A DNA stretch of 64,000 nucleotides, from contig NZ_JBPUSJ010000001.1 in the NCBI RefSeq assembly GCF_051851475.1, forward strand, positions 310,001-374,000, in the 5' to 3' direction. The translations under genes were made by a program, and so were the position numbers. The DNA comes from Carboxylicivirga taeanensis (GTDB lineage Bacteria; Bacteroidota; Bacteroidia; Bacteroidales; Marinilabiliaceae). Shown here in pieces: positions 1 through 7,459 of this stretch. Positions within the stretch are counted from its first letter, which is position 1; each line of letters begins with the position of its first letter. Under the pieces are notes generated by a model. It worked only from the letters and a program-made list of their open reading frames with translations. It did no database searches and was not told the DNA's origin.

Positions 1-1821
1 CTCACTGGGAATCAAACCCATTTTCTCCATTAAATAGGTTGCATTATGACTTTGTGTAACCCCCGTTCGGAGTTTATAGTCAAAGCTTAATCCCTCATTA
101 TCAAAATTTACCTCAAAGCAATTGTTGAAAACTCGTCCTTGAGTTTCTTCTGACAGCTGCCCCAATTCGAGGTCGTGAGTGGCCACAAGGCCGCACCCGT
201 TGTATTTGAGCAATTGTTTAATCAGCGCTACCGACCCCTGGTACTTGTCCAATGAATTGGTCCCCTTTAAAATCTCATCAAGAATAAAAAAGAGTTCGCC
301 ATGTTCTTTGAGGCGTTCCACTATCATTTGCAATCGACTTAATTCAGCAAAAAAGTAGGATTCGTGTTTTAACAGATTATCCACCGCGCGCATATTGGTA
401 ATAAACGGCAGAGGTTTATACTCCAACTCCCTGGCCGGCACCACACAACCGTTGCCTGCAAGCACCAAAGCAACGCCAACCGTTCTGAGAAAAGTACTTT
501 TGCCAGCCATATTTGCACCAGTTATCACACATATGCGCTGCTGTTCACTAAAATCAAAATTATTACAAACCCGCTCTTCAGCAGAAATCAGTGGATGTCC
601 CAATTCGGTGGCAGTAAATATGACATCGGTCGACAAGCGGGGCAATACATAATTGGGATGATTATAAGTAAAGGTAGCCAGACTATTCAAAGCTTCCAGC
701 TCATCCAACGTTTCCATCCAGCGCACAAGCTGATCGCCATATTTTTGATACCAACCCTGCAGACGAAAACACACAATCAAATCCCACAGAAGAAACCCAT
801 TCAGCAAAACACCTGACAACATGTTTAAACGCTGATCGAACAGCTTAATGTGAGAAGCCAGCCGCTGCATAACTTCACTGGCCGTCTGCCCATCAACTTC
901 CAATCCTTGCTTAAGCTCTACCAAATAAGGCGACTGCATATCTGTTTGCTCCACATGCTTAATCAAACGCGCATAACGGTGCAAGTAATTTCCCAGAGAA
1001 GACACTTCGTTATGCACCCTGTTGATCTTCTTAAGATGAATGCCGGCCAACATGAGCCCCAGAAAAAACAACCACATAATTACATTGGCACTCCATACAC
1101 CAATAGCCACCAATAAAACAGAAGCTCCTAGCAAGAGAAAAAAAACGGCTATCAGATATTTGGTCCAACCTGTAATAAAAGATAAATCGGGCTGTTTAGA
1201 TACATCCAGCTGACGGTTACGCTTGTTTCCTTTTTCAACGATAGCGGCCAATGCATAGTAGTGCTGTCTGAAATCATTCAGACTGGCCAGCTCCTTAATG
1301 GCTGTTTGCCGCGCGCGAATTTGGCTGGCATTGAGTAGAACAGTTTTGAGCTTTTTGCCCAAACTAAGATAACCACCTTTTGTGGCTGTTCGGTTAATAA
1401 ACTGAAAAAGGGAACCTTTTCCAAACAAATCCAGATCATGGGCATAGTCGTGCTCCATCTCAATCAAATCAGCCCCATCGGCCTCATCGACCCACTCATG
1501 CCCCAATGCCTTGATCTCTTTGTTGAGCAACTGCAGCCGAAATGCGACATACATCCGCTCATAACTTATACGGTTGGCTCGCCAGACAAGGCCTAAAAAC
1601 GCCCCAAAAGACAGCGCAAAAACGATAAAGAAACTGGTCGTCCAAGGCTCACATAGTAAAAATGGCACTGCAAACGCAGCTACAAAAAAGAGCAGACGCA
1701 GCCACGCATTCACAACAAAGTTGTGACTTAGTCTGGTTTCCTTCTTTTGCCATTCATTCCGACTGGAAATGTACGATTGACTTCTATCTTCTATTGGTTG
1801 GCGGCCATTAGTTGCTCCCAT
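1..1821 (-). CDS. Membrane-anchored MutS-family ATPase (partial, 3' end outside window)
   Basis: The reading frame runs from an ATG at 1821 off the left edge of the window, 607 codons so far, so only a few C-terminal residues should be missing. Two pairs of hydrophobic helices are visible (about residues 35-75 and 210-250), followed by a MutS-type ATPase domain. That domain has a Walker A motif GANMAGKST, a Walker B region LFFILDEILKGTNS and the H-loop LVATHDLEL. The mismatch-reading N-terminal domains of true MutS are absent. This architecture matches the membrane-associated MutS-related proteins of Bacteroidota, whose role is unknown; mismatch repair should not be assumed. The start overlaps the end of obg by 31 bp, which indicates translational coupling. 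An alternative start a few codons downstream cannot be excluded. Confidence 0.85.
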   Translation of the reverse strand, partial: MGATNGRQPIEDRSQSYISSRNEWQKKETRLSHNFVVNAWLRLLFFVAAFAVPFLLCEPWTTSFFIVFALSFGAFLGLVWRANRISYERMYVAFRLQLLNKEIKALGHEWVDEADGADLIEMEHDYAHDLDLFGKGSLFQFINRTATKGGYLSLGKKLKTVLLNASQIRARQTAIKELASLNDFRQHYYALAAIVEKGNKRNRQLDVSKQPDLSFITGWTKYLIAVFFLLLGASVLLVAIGVWSANVIMWLFFLGLMLAGIHLKKINRVHNEVSSLGNYLHRYARLIKHVEQTDMQSPYLVELKQGLEVDGQTASEVMQRLASHIKLFDQRLNMLSGVLLNGFLLWDLIVCFRLQGWYQKYGDQLVRWMETLDELEALNSLATFTYNHPNYVLPRLSTDVIFTATELGHPLISAEERVCNNFDFSEQQRICVITGANMAGKSTFLRTVGVALVLAGNGCVVPARELEYKPLPFITNMRAVDNLLKHESYFFAELSRLQMIVERLKEHGELFFILDEILKGTNSLDKYQGSVALIKQLLKYNGCGLVATHDLELGQLSEETQGRVFNNCFEVNFDNEGLSFDYKLRTGVTQSHNATYLMEKMGLIPSE

Positions 1822-2789
1822 ATCATATCTTTCAGCTCTGTAATGCCATTATTGGCAACCGAAGATATAAAAACATAAGGCAGATCTGGCAAGTCTTTCT
1901 TAATTTCCTCAATCAGCTCCTCATCGAGCATATCTGATTTGGAAATAGCCAACATGCGCCCTTTATCCAGTAATTCAGGATTATACTGCTTTAGTTCATT
2001 CAACAAAATCTGATATTCTTTTTTGATATCTTCAGCATCCGCCGGCACTAAAAACAACAGTATAGAGTTCCGCTCAATATGCCTTAAGAACCGTATACCG
2101 AGCCCCTTACCTTCACTGGCCCCTTCGATAATTCCGGGGATATCTGCCATAGCAAATGACTGATGCTCGCGGTAGGATACAATGCCCAGATTAGGCACCA
2201 GGGTGGTAAATGGATAATCCGCAATTTCAGGTTTAGCGGCCGACAAAACCGATAAAAGAGTTGATTTACCGGCATTTGGAAAACCAACAAGCCCCACATC
2301 GGCGAGCACCTTCAGCTCCAGAATAGCTGCCATCTCAATGCCATCTTCCCCGGGCTGAGCATAACGCGGAGTTTGATTGGTTGCTGACTTAAAGTTCCAG
2401 TTTCCAAGACCCCCACGTCCACCTTTTACCAAAATTTGCTCCTGATCATGCTCGGTGATTTCAAACAATACTTCGCCGGTTTCAGCATCTTTAGCGATGG
2501 TACCCAAAGGCACCTCTATGACGCGATCTTCTCCATCTGCACCGGTCGAACGCTGCTTGCTTCCACTCGCTCCATGTCCGGCAAAAACGTGACGTTTATA
2601 CTTTAAATGCAGCAGAGTCCAGGTATTGCGATTACCACGTACTATAATATGACCACCGCGACCGCCATCTCCTCCATCAGGCCCGCCCATGGCCACAAAT
2701 TTCTCACGACGCAGGTGAGCCGATCCGGCTCCTCCTTTTCCTGAGCGACAAAAAATCTTTACGTAATCTACAAAATTTGTACCTGCCAT
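1791..2789 (-). CDS. obg: GTPase Obg (ribosome assembly)
   Basis: A 332-residue Obg/CgtA GTPase, a cytoplasmic factor for large-subunit assembly and stress signalling. The glycine-rich Obg fold occupies about residues 1-160 (GGDGGRGGH and similar glycine-rich turns). The G domain follows with P-loop GFPNAGKST, G3 DIPG and G4 AISKSD. It ends shortly after the G domain and lacks the variable C-terminal OCT extension seen in some Obg proteins. It lies between adk and the MutS-like gene on the same strand, in an hpt-adk-obg order common in Bacteroidota. Identification is firm. Confidence 0.97.
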   Translation of the reverse strand: MAGTNFVDYVKIFCRSGKGGAGSAHLRREKFVAMGGPDGGDGGRGGHIIVRGNRNTWTLLHLKYKRHVFAGHGASGSKQRSTGADGEDRVIEVPLGTIAKDAETGEVLFEITEHDQEQILVKGGRGGLGNWNFKSATNQTPRYAQPGEDGIEMAAILELKVLADVGLVGFPNAGKSTLLSVLSAAKPEIADYPFTTLVPNLGIVSYREHQSFAMADIPGIIEGASEGKGLGIRFLRHIERNSILLFLVPADAEDIKKEYQILLNELKQYNPELLDKGRMLAISKSDMLDEELIEEIKKDLPDLPYVFISSVANNGITELKDMIWEQLMAANQ

Positions 2790-2858
2790 ACATTAGTATT
2801 TAAAACACAATAAGCCACGGTAAATAATTACCGTGGCTCAAATATCGTGAAAATAAAT

Positions 2859-3431
2859 TTACTTCAGTTCGTTTAATACCTCACAAACACGGCCAAAGAT
2901 ATCATTGATATCACCAACCCCCACGATAGGCTTGTACAGGCGCCTCTGACGATAGAACTCAATCACAGGCAATGTTTGCTTTTCATATACTTCCAAACGC
3001 TTTTGAATCGTCTCCACATTATCGTCAGAACGTCCCTCTGTTTCAGCACGTTTCAACAGACGAGCCATTAACTCATCAGAGTCTACTTCCAGGTTTAACA
3101 GCACAGATACCTTTGTACCATGCGACTGCATAATCTCAATAAGCGCTTCTGCCTGAGCAACTGTTCGTGGAAAACCATCGAAAATAACTCCTTGTTCACG
3201 CGGCAAGCTCTCCAGGAAAGCATCCAACATATTAAGAATGGTTTCATCAGGCACCAACTCCCCTTTATCGATATAGCTCTTTGCGATTACACCTTCATGG
3301 GTATTATTGTGAATCGCCTTTCTGCACAAATCTCCCGTCGAAACGTGAGCTAAATTATACTTCTCTGCAATTAATTTGCTTTGCGTACCTTTTCCCGATC
3401 CCGGTGCGCCAAAGATGACAACATTGAGCAT
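2859..3431 (-). CDS. adk: Adenylate kinase
   Basis: A 190-residue adenylate kinase that interconverts ATP, AMP and ADP in the cytoplasm. The P-loop GAPGSGKGTQ sits near the N-terminus, with the AMP-binding segment STGDLCR and the FDGFPRTVAQAEAL signature following. The short length and the absence of zinc-type Cys pairs place it among the short-LID adenylate kinases. It sits between hpt (40 bp upstream) and obg (69 bp downstream), so the three are probably one transcript serving purine nucleotide balance. Identification is firm. Confidence 0.98.
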   Translation of the reverse strand: MLNVVIFGAPGSGKGTQSKLIAEKYNLAHVSTGDLCRKAIHNNTHEGVIAKSYIDKGELVPDETILNMLDAFLESLPREQGVIFDGFPRTVAQAEALIEIMQSHGTKVSVLLNLEVDSDELMARLLKRAETEGRSDDNVETIQKRLEVYEKQTLPVIEFYRQRRLYKPIVGVGDINDIFGRVCEVLNELK

Positions 3432-3471
3432 GTGTTACTCCTTTATTTTATTATAATTATATATATGGTAT

Positions 3472-4008
3472 TTATTCTACTACGGTATATATATCTTTCA
3501 GATTTCTTCCGTAACCATCGTAATCCAAGCCATAGCCTACGATGAAATCATTTGGTATTTCCATGCCTACATAGTCAAGCGTTACATCTTGTTTGCACGC
3601 ATCGGGTTTAAATAACATGGTGGCCACTTTCACATCTTCCGGCCCCATTTGTTTCACCTGATTGACAGTATTAATGATTGTCAAACCGGTATCCACAATA
3701 TCTTCGAGCAACACAATGGTGCGACCCGCGATATTTTCGTTCAAACCAATTAGCTCTTTTACTTCTCCTGTTGAACCAGTTCCCGAGTAAGAGGATAATT
3801 TAACAAAGCTTATTTCGCAGGGAAAATCAAGTCGTTTCATCAGGTCCGATGCAAACATAAATGAGCCGTTTAAGACGCACACCATCAAAGGATTTTTTCC
3901 CTTCAATTCTTCATTCATCTGCTCAGCAACCTGACCAACAGCCTGCAACAACTTTTCTTCAGGTATCGACAACTCAAATTCTTTATCTAATATCTTAACT
4001 CGGTTCAT
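3472..4008 (-). CDS. hpt: Hypoxanthine phosphoribosyltransferase
   Basis: A 178-residue purine salvage enzyme that condenses hypoxanthine or guanine with PRPP. The PRPP-binding loop is seen as VLLEDIVDTGLTI, and the C-terminal FIVGYGLDYDGYGRNL segment is typical of HPRT. It is the first gene of the leftward hpt-adk-obg set and is divergent from purE, so salvage and de novo purine genes face apart here. A possible -7 element (TACTTTTG on the minus strand, plus-strand 4127-4134) lies about 120 bp upstream, without a clear -33 partner. Confidence 0.96.
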   Translation of the reverse strand: MNRVKILDKEFELSIPEEKLLQAVGQVAEQMNEELKGKNPLMVCVLNGSFMFASDLMKRLDFPCEISFVKLSSYSGTGSTGEVKELIGLNENIAGRTIVLLEDIVDTGLTIINTVNQVKQMGPEDVKVATMLFKPDACKQDVTLDYVGMEIPNDFIVGYGLDYDGYGRNLKDIYTVVE

Positions 4009-4248
4009 TGCTTCTTTAATTTATTTTGGTTCAAGAAATACCAATGCCTAATGCTACCATCTGTAATATAGACAGTTACACTCTAAAAACATGGATTAGT
4101 CAAATAAAACTCTGGATTTTAAGCTGCAAAAGTATAAAAAATAAAGATAACTACATGATTATAATCCTTTCTTAACTATTTTTGTGATGGGAAAAATTAA
4201 CGAAAGGTTCTATCAGAGAATTTTTAGTAACCAAATAAATGGATAATT

Positions 4249-4755
4249 ATGCAACCAAAAGTTAGTATTATTATGGGAAGCACGTCGGATCTTCCAGTGA
4301 TGAAGAAGGCGGCCGATTTTTTAAATGATCTGAAGATCCCATTCGAAATCAATGCCCTTTCAGCACACCGAACGCCGGCAGAGGTTGAAACGTTTGCCAA
4401 AAGTGCAGAGAGCAGAGGCGTTAAAGTTATTATTGCAGCGGCAGGTATGGCAGCTCACTTACCCGGTGTAATTGCATCAATGGTAAAAATTCCGGTGATT
4501 GGCGTTCCTATCAATGCCAGCCTCGACGGAATGGATGCTTTGTTATCCATTGCACAAATGCCTCCAGGAATTCCTGTAGCGACCGTTGGAATTAACGGAG
4601 CTCAAAACGCAGGCATCTTAGCCGCACAAATGATTGCCACTGGCGATGCCGAGTTATCGCAAAAGTTGGCTGATTTTAAGGAAAGCCTGAAGGAAAAAAT
4701 TGTGAAGGCTAACGAAGAGTTAAAAGAAGTAACGTATGAATTTAAAACCAACTAA
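4249..4755 (+). CDS. purE: N5-carboxyaminoimidazole ribonucleotide mutase
   Basis: A 168-residue class I PurE that converts N5-CAIR to CAIR in de novo purine synthesis. The N-terminal IIMGSTSDLPVMKKA and LSAHRTP motifs, and the glycine- and alanine-rich AAAGMAAHLPGVIA stretch, are diagnostic of the family. No purK is visible beside it. It stands alone on the plus strand, facing away from hpt, and ends in a shared bidirectional terminator. A TATTTTTG element at 4177-4184 is a possible -7 box. Confidence 0.97.
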   Translation: MQPKVSIIMGSTSDLPVMKKAADFLNDLKIPFEINALSAHRTPAEVETFAKSAESRGVKVIIAAAGMAAHLPGVIASMVKIPVIGVPINASLDGMDALLSIAQMPPGIPVATVGINGAQNAGILAAQMIATGDAELSQKLADFKESLKEKIVKANEELKEVTYEFKTN

Positions 4756-4778
4756 GAGGTTTTAATATACAATACCAC

Positions 4779-4813
4779 AAAAAAAGAGTTTGCGCTTGGC
4801 AAACTCTTTTTTT
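4779..4813. terminator. Bidirectional intrinsic terminator
   Basis: A near-perfect hairpin (AGAGTTTGC / GCAAACTCT, five-base loop) is flanked by an A-run and a T-run. It lies between the converging purE and SPOR lipoprotein genes and can serve both. Confidence 0.9.
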
Positions 4814-4827
4814 ATAACGTTGAGTTT

Positions 4828-5259
4828 TTATTTTTTAATCAACAGCCACACATCGTCACGGCCTTCAATGTCGCGTGCGTTTCGTAATTCGGCAAAAGCT
4901 TCGTTTCGATCATAAAACGACATGTAAGAGACCTTATAAAAATCGCTATTAGGGCCCGCCGGACGCTCAATTACCTGGGCATTATATCCCTCGTTGGTTA
5001 ATTGCGTAACGAATTCATCGGCGTTGTGTCGACTGGCAAAACTCCCGGCTATCAAAAAATATTTATCAGCTGGCTTAGGTGGCTCCGGCTGAACCTCTTC
5101 CACCACAGGCTCCGGGGTTTCATTATTTAGTGAGTCTGCTACCACTTGTTTTTCAACAACAGCTGTCTTCACTGGTTTTTGTGGTGTTTTTGCTGTTTTA
5201 TCCTTACACCCCACTATTAGCAGAGCAAGAATAGCAAAAGCAGTTATTAATTTCCTCAT
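4828..5259 (-). CDS. SPOR-domain lipoprotein
   Basis: A 143-residue predicted lipoprotein. I start it at the internal Met (5259), because this gives a standard type II signal (hydrophobic AFAILALLIVGC, lipidated Cys at about residue 18); the longer reading adds 14 residues that would bury the signal. A Lys/Pro/Glu-rich linker is followed by a C-terminal SPOR domain of about 70 residues (KYFLIAGSFASRHNADEF). SPOR domains bind peptidoglycan strands stripped of stem peptides, usually at division sites. It stands alone between convergent purE and the two-component genes. A cell-envelope or division role is inference. Confidence 0.85.
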   Translation of the reverse strand: MRKLITAFAILALLIVGCKDKTAKTPQKPVKTAVVEKQVVADSLNNETPEPVVEEVQPEPPKPADKYFLIAGSFASRHNADEFVTQLTNEGYNAQVIERPAGPNSDFYKVSYMSFYDRNEAFAELRNARDIEGRDDVWLLIKK

Positions 5260-5382
5260 AAGAACTAGTTTGCGTGTTTGAAAGTAATCATACTTGTACA
5301 ATAAACAGAGTTAAAAGTAAGGAAATTGATGTTGCTTCGCAATATTTATAAGTAGTATATTGCTGCAAGTCCTCACAAAAAC

Positions 5383-6081
5383 CTACACAACATACTTATA
5401 GCCAACCCCTTTTATGGTTTTAATATGTTCCTGTCCAATCTTTTCCCGTAGTTTGCGAATATGCACATCAATGGTTCGGTCGCCCACAATTATATTATCT
5501 CCCCAAACGGCATTATAAATCTCGTCGCGAGTAAACACTTTTTCGGGCTTGGAAGCCAGCAACACCAGCAATTCAAACTCCTTTTTGGGCAATACCAGCT
5601 CATCACCGGCATTCACAATCAGGTAGCGTTCTCTATCGATAATCAAATCACCGATTTGCTTCACTTGTCCTTCCTCTTGTTCTGCAGCACCATCTTCGGG
5701 TCGATACCTTTTAAGCAAAGCTTTAGCCCTTGATATCAATACTTTTGGCTTAATTGGCTTTGTAATATAATCGTCGGCACCAGCGTCAAAACCGGCAATC
5801 TGCGAATAATCTTCGCCACGGGCCGTTAAAAACGCTACGATAGAATTTTTCAGTGCAGGAATCTTTTTTATTTCTTCGCAAGTTTCAATGCCATCCATTT
5901 CGGGCATCATAACATCTAAAATAATAAGCTCAGGCATTTCTGCCTCGGCCACTTTAATAGCTTCCTGCCCGTTGCTGGCCGTTAGCACCTGAAAACCTTC
6001 CTTTCGCATGTTATAGCTTAAAAACTCCAGAATATCAGGCTCGTCGTCGACTAAAAGCACCTTGTAATTTTCTACATTCAT
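5383..6081 (-). CDS. PhoB/OmpR-family response regulator
   Basis: A 232-residue two-component response regulator. The receiver domain (about 5-120) has the acidic pair D12-D13, phosphoacceptor D56 in LIILDVMMPEMDG and the conserved Lys in DYITKPIKP. The winged-helix DNA-binding domain (about 135-232) ends in the typical KTIKGVGYKYV. It lies 59 bp downstream of the histidine kinase gene. The neighbouring Pit transporter and the paired 11-bp-period repeats upstream of three genes suggest that it is the phosphate regulator PhoB. OmpR-family membership is firm and the phosphate role is inferred. I prefer the ATG at 6081 over one three codons upstream. Confidence 0.9.
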   Translation of the reverse strand: MNVENYKVLLVDDEPDILEFLSYNMRKEGFQVLTASNGQEAIKVAEAEMPELIILDVMMPEMDGIETCEEIKKIPALKNSIVAFLTARGEDYSQIAGFDAGADDYITKPIKPKVLISRAKALLKRYRPEDGAAEQEEGQVKQIGDLIIDRERYLIVNAGDELVLPKKEFELLVLLASKPEKVFTRDEIYNAVWGDNIIVGDRTIDVHIRKLREKIGQEHIKTIKGVGYKYVV

Positions 6082-6140
6082 TATACACATATTGGTTATA
6101 CGAAAGTAAATAATGTGATTAACAATTTGTTTGGTAAAGA

Positions 6141-7181
6141 TTATAGGGCCCTCTCCAGGGTGAAGGTGAATACAGTACCTTGTCCGAGTTTACTCCGCAC
6201 ATTAATGCGTTGTCCGTGGGCCTCAATTAAATGCTTAACAATGGCCAGACCCAAACCTGTCCCGCCCTGCTCGCGGCTTCTGCTTTTATCGGCCCTGTAA
6301 AATCGCTCAAAAATACGCGGCAGACTTTCCTCGGGAATGCCAATACCGGTATCTTTTACTTCCACCAGCACCCGGTTACCCATATCAAAAAAACTCACTT
6401 CTGTTTTCCCACCTTTTTTTCCGTAATTGATAGAGTTGACTATCAGATTACTCATCACCTGGAAGATGCGCTGTTTATCAGCCTTCACATACAATGGGGC
6501 ATCGGCTCCTTCGCCAAAATCAAGTTGAATAGTTTTCTGGTTGGCCCGTATTTCCTGAAGCTCAAACACATCATCAACAAGCTGACACAAATTAAAGCGC
6601 TCCTTATGGAGCTGCAATTCCCCTGCCTCCAACTTCGAAATCGCCTCTAAATCTTCGATTATCGAAATCATCCTGTCAATACTTTTTTCGGTGCGGGTGA
6701 GGTAGCGCATATTGATATTAGGATCATCAATTCCTCCATCAAGAAGAGTGAGTATATATCCCTGAATATTAAATATTGGTGTTTTTAATTCGTGCGACAC
6801 ATTCCCCAAAAACTCCTTCCGGTACTTCTCCATCTGCTTAAGCTCCTGAATCTCCTGGGTCCGGTCTTGCATCCAATTAACCACTTCACGGTTTACTGTT
6901 GATAAAATATCATCTGAATAAGGTGCATTCATATCCATCTTTTGCCCTTTATCATCCGGCCCATAAATGGTTTGATAGATCGGTTTAATTTTGGAGTAAA
7001 TAAAGGAGTTGATAAAATAATTGACCAAGGCAAATGAGACCGCAAAGAACACAGGCACTGAAATAACCAGTGAGTAAAACAGGTTGGGGCTAAAATAATT
7101 GACTCCAAAAAACACAAAAGCGAGTACTAAAAAGCCGATGGCAACAAAACCTGCTATTTTTTGTGGCTCAAGAGATTTCAT
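6141..7181 (-). CDS. PhoR-like sensor histidine kinase
   Basis: A 346-residue inner-membrane histidine kinase. Two transmembrane helices lie at about residues 9-30 and 36-58, with almost no periplasmic loop. A short linker follows, then a HisKA domain with phosphoaccepting H130 in the motif FLGNVSHELKTP. The HATPase domain shows N-box VSNLIVNSINYGKKGG, DTGIGIPEE, FERFYRAD and GGTGLGLAIVKHL. The lack of a real sensory domain fits PhoR-type kinases, which take signals from the transporter and PhoU. It is co-directional with the response regulator and divergent from pit. A Pho-box-like repeat lies just upstream of its predicted promoter, suggesting autoregulation. Confidence 0.9.
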   Translation of the reverse strand: MKSLEPQKIAGFVAIGFLVLAFVFFGVNYFSPNLFYSLVISVPVFFAVSFALVNYFINSFIYSKIKPIYQTIYGPDDKGQKMDMNAPYSDDILSTVNREVVNWMQDRTQEIQELKQMEKYRKEFLGNVSHELKTPIFNIQGYILTLLDGGIDDPNINMRYLTRTEKSIDRMISIIEDLEAISKLEAGELQLHKERFNLCQLVDDVFELQEIRANQKTIQLDFGEGADAPLYVKADKQRIFQVMSNLIVNSINYGKKGGKTEVSFFDMGNRVLVEVKDTGIGIPEESLPRIFERFYRADKSRSREQGGTGLGLAIVKHLIEAHGQRINVRSKLGQGTVFTFTLERAL

Positions 7182-7253
7182 ATCCTAAGTATTATTGTTT
7201 GGGATGGATCGTTTTTCTATGCAAACATTAAAAAAAAGACCTATCTTTTTCAA

Positions 7254-7287
7254 CAAAGTTATAGTAATTATTGCCTTATCAATCAAT
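7254..7287 (-). promoter_or_regulatory. Predicted promoter of the phoR-like/phoB-like pair
   Basis: Read on the minus strand, TAACTTTG (plus-strand 7261-7254) matches the Bacteroidota -7 element TAnnTTTG. A TTG lies about 20 bp upstream at 7285-7287. A Pho-box-like repeat (7305-7322) sits just upstream of the -33 region. Confidence 0.6.
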
Positions 7288-7304
7288 TTATAAGATAATT
7301 GCAA

Positions 7305-7322
7305 ATGTTAAGCTAATGTTAA
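7305..7322 (-). promoter_or_regulatory. Pho-box-like direct repeat upstream of the two-component genes
   Basis: Two perfect copies of ATGTTAA (7305-7311 and 7316-7322) are spaced exactly 11 bp apart; on the minus strand they read TTAACAT-N4-TTAACAT. Two 7-bp repeats at an 11-bp period is the architecture bound by PhoB dimers. The orientation points towards the histidine kinase gene. Confidence 0.65.
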
Positions 7323-7384
7323 GCAGCTATTGCTTTACAAGACTGATATTAGATAGCTTTGCAATATTAATTTTGCTGGCAATA

Positions 7385-7402
7385 GTAACATAAATTTAAC
7401 AT
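7385..7402 (+). promoter_or_regulatory. Pho-box-like direct repeat upstream of pit
   Basis: GTAACAT (7385-7391) and TTAACAT (7396-7402) lie 11 bp apart. This is the same motif as 7305-7322 but in the opposite orientation, pointing towards the Pit gene and ending about 10 bp upstream of its -33 region. Confidence 0.65.
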
Positions 7403-7412
7403 TGACTTACCT

Positions 7413-7440
7413 TTTGAAAGTGAGGTTACGCCTATCTTTG
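7413..7440 (+). promoter_or_regulatory. Predicted promoter of the Pit gene
   Basis: TTTG at 7413-7416 and TATCTTTG at 7433-7440 match the Bacteroidota -33 and -7 elements with a 16-bp gap, slightly short. The start codon follows 20 bp later. Confidence 0.6.
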
Positions 7441-7459
7441 GCTTTAACAATAAAAGATT

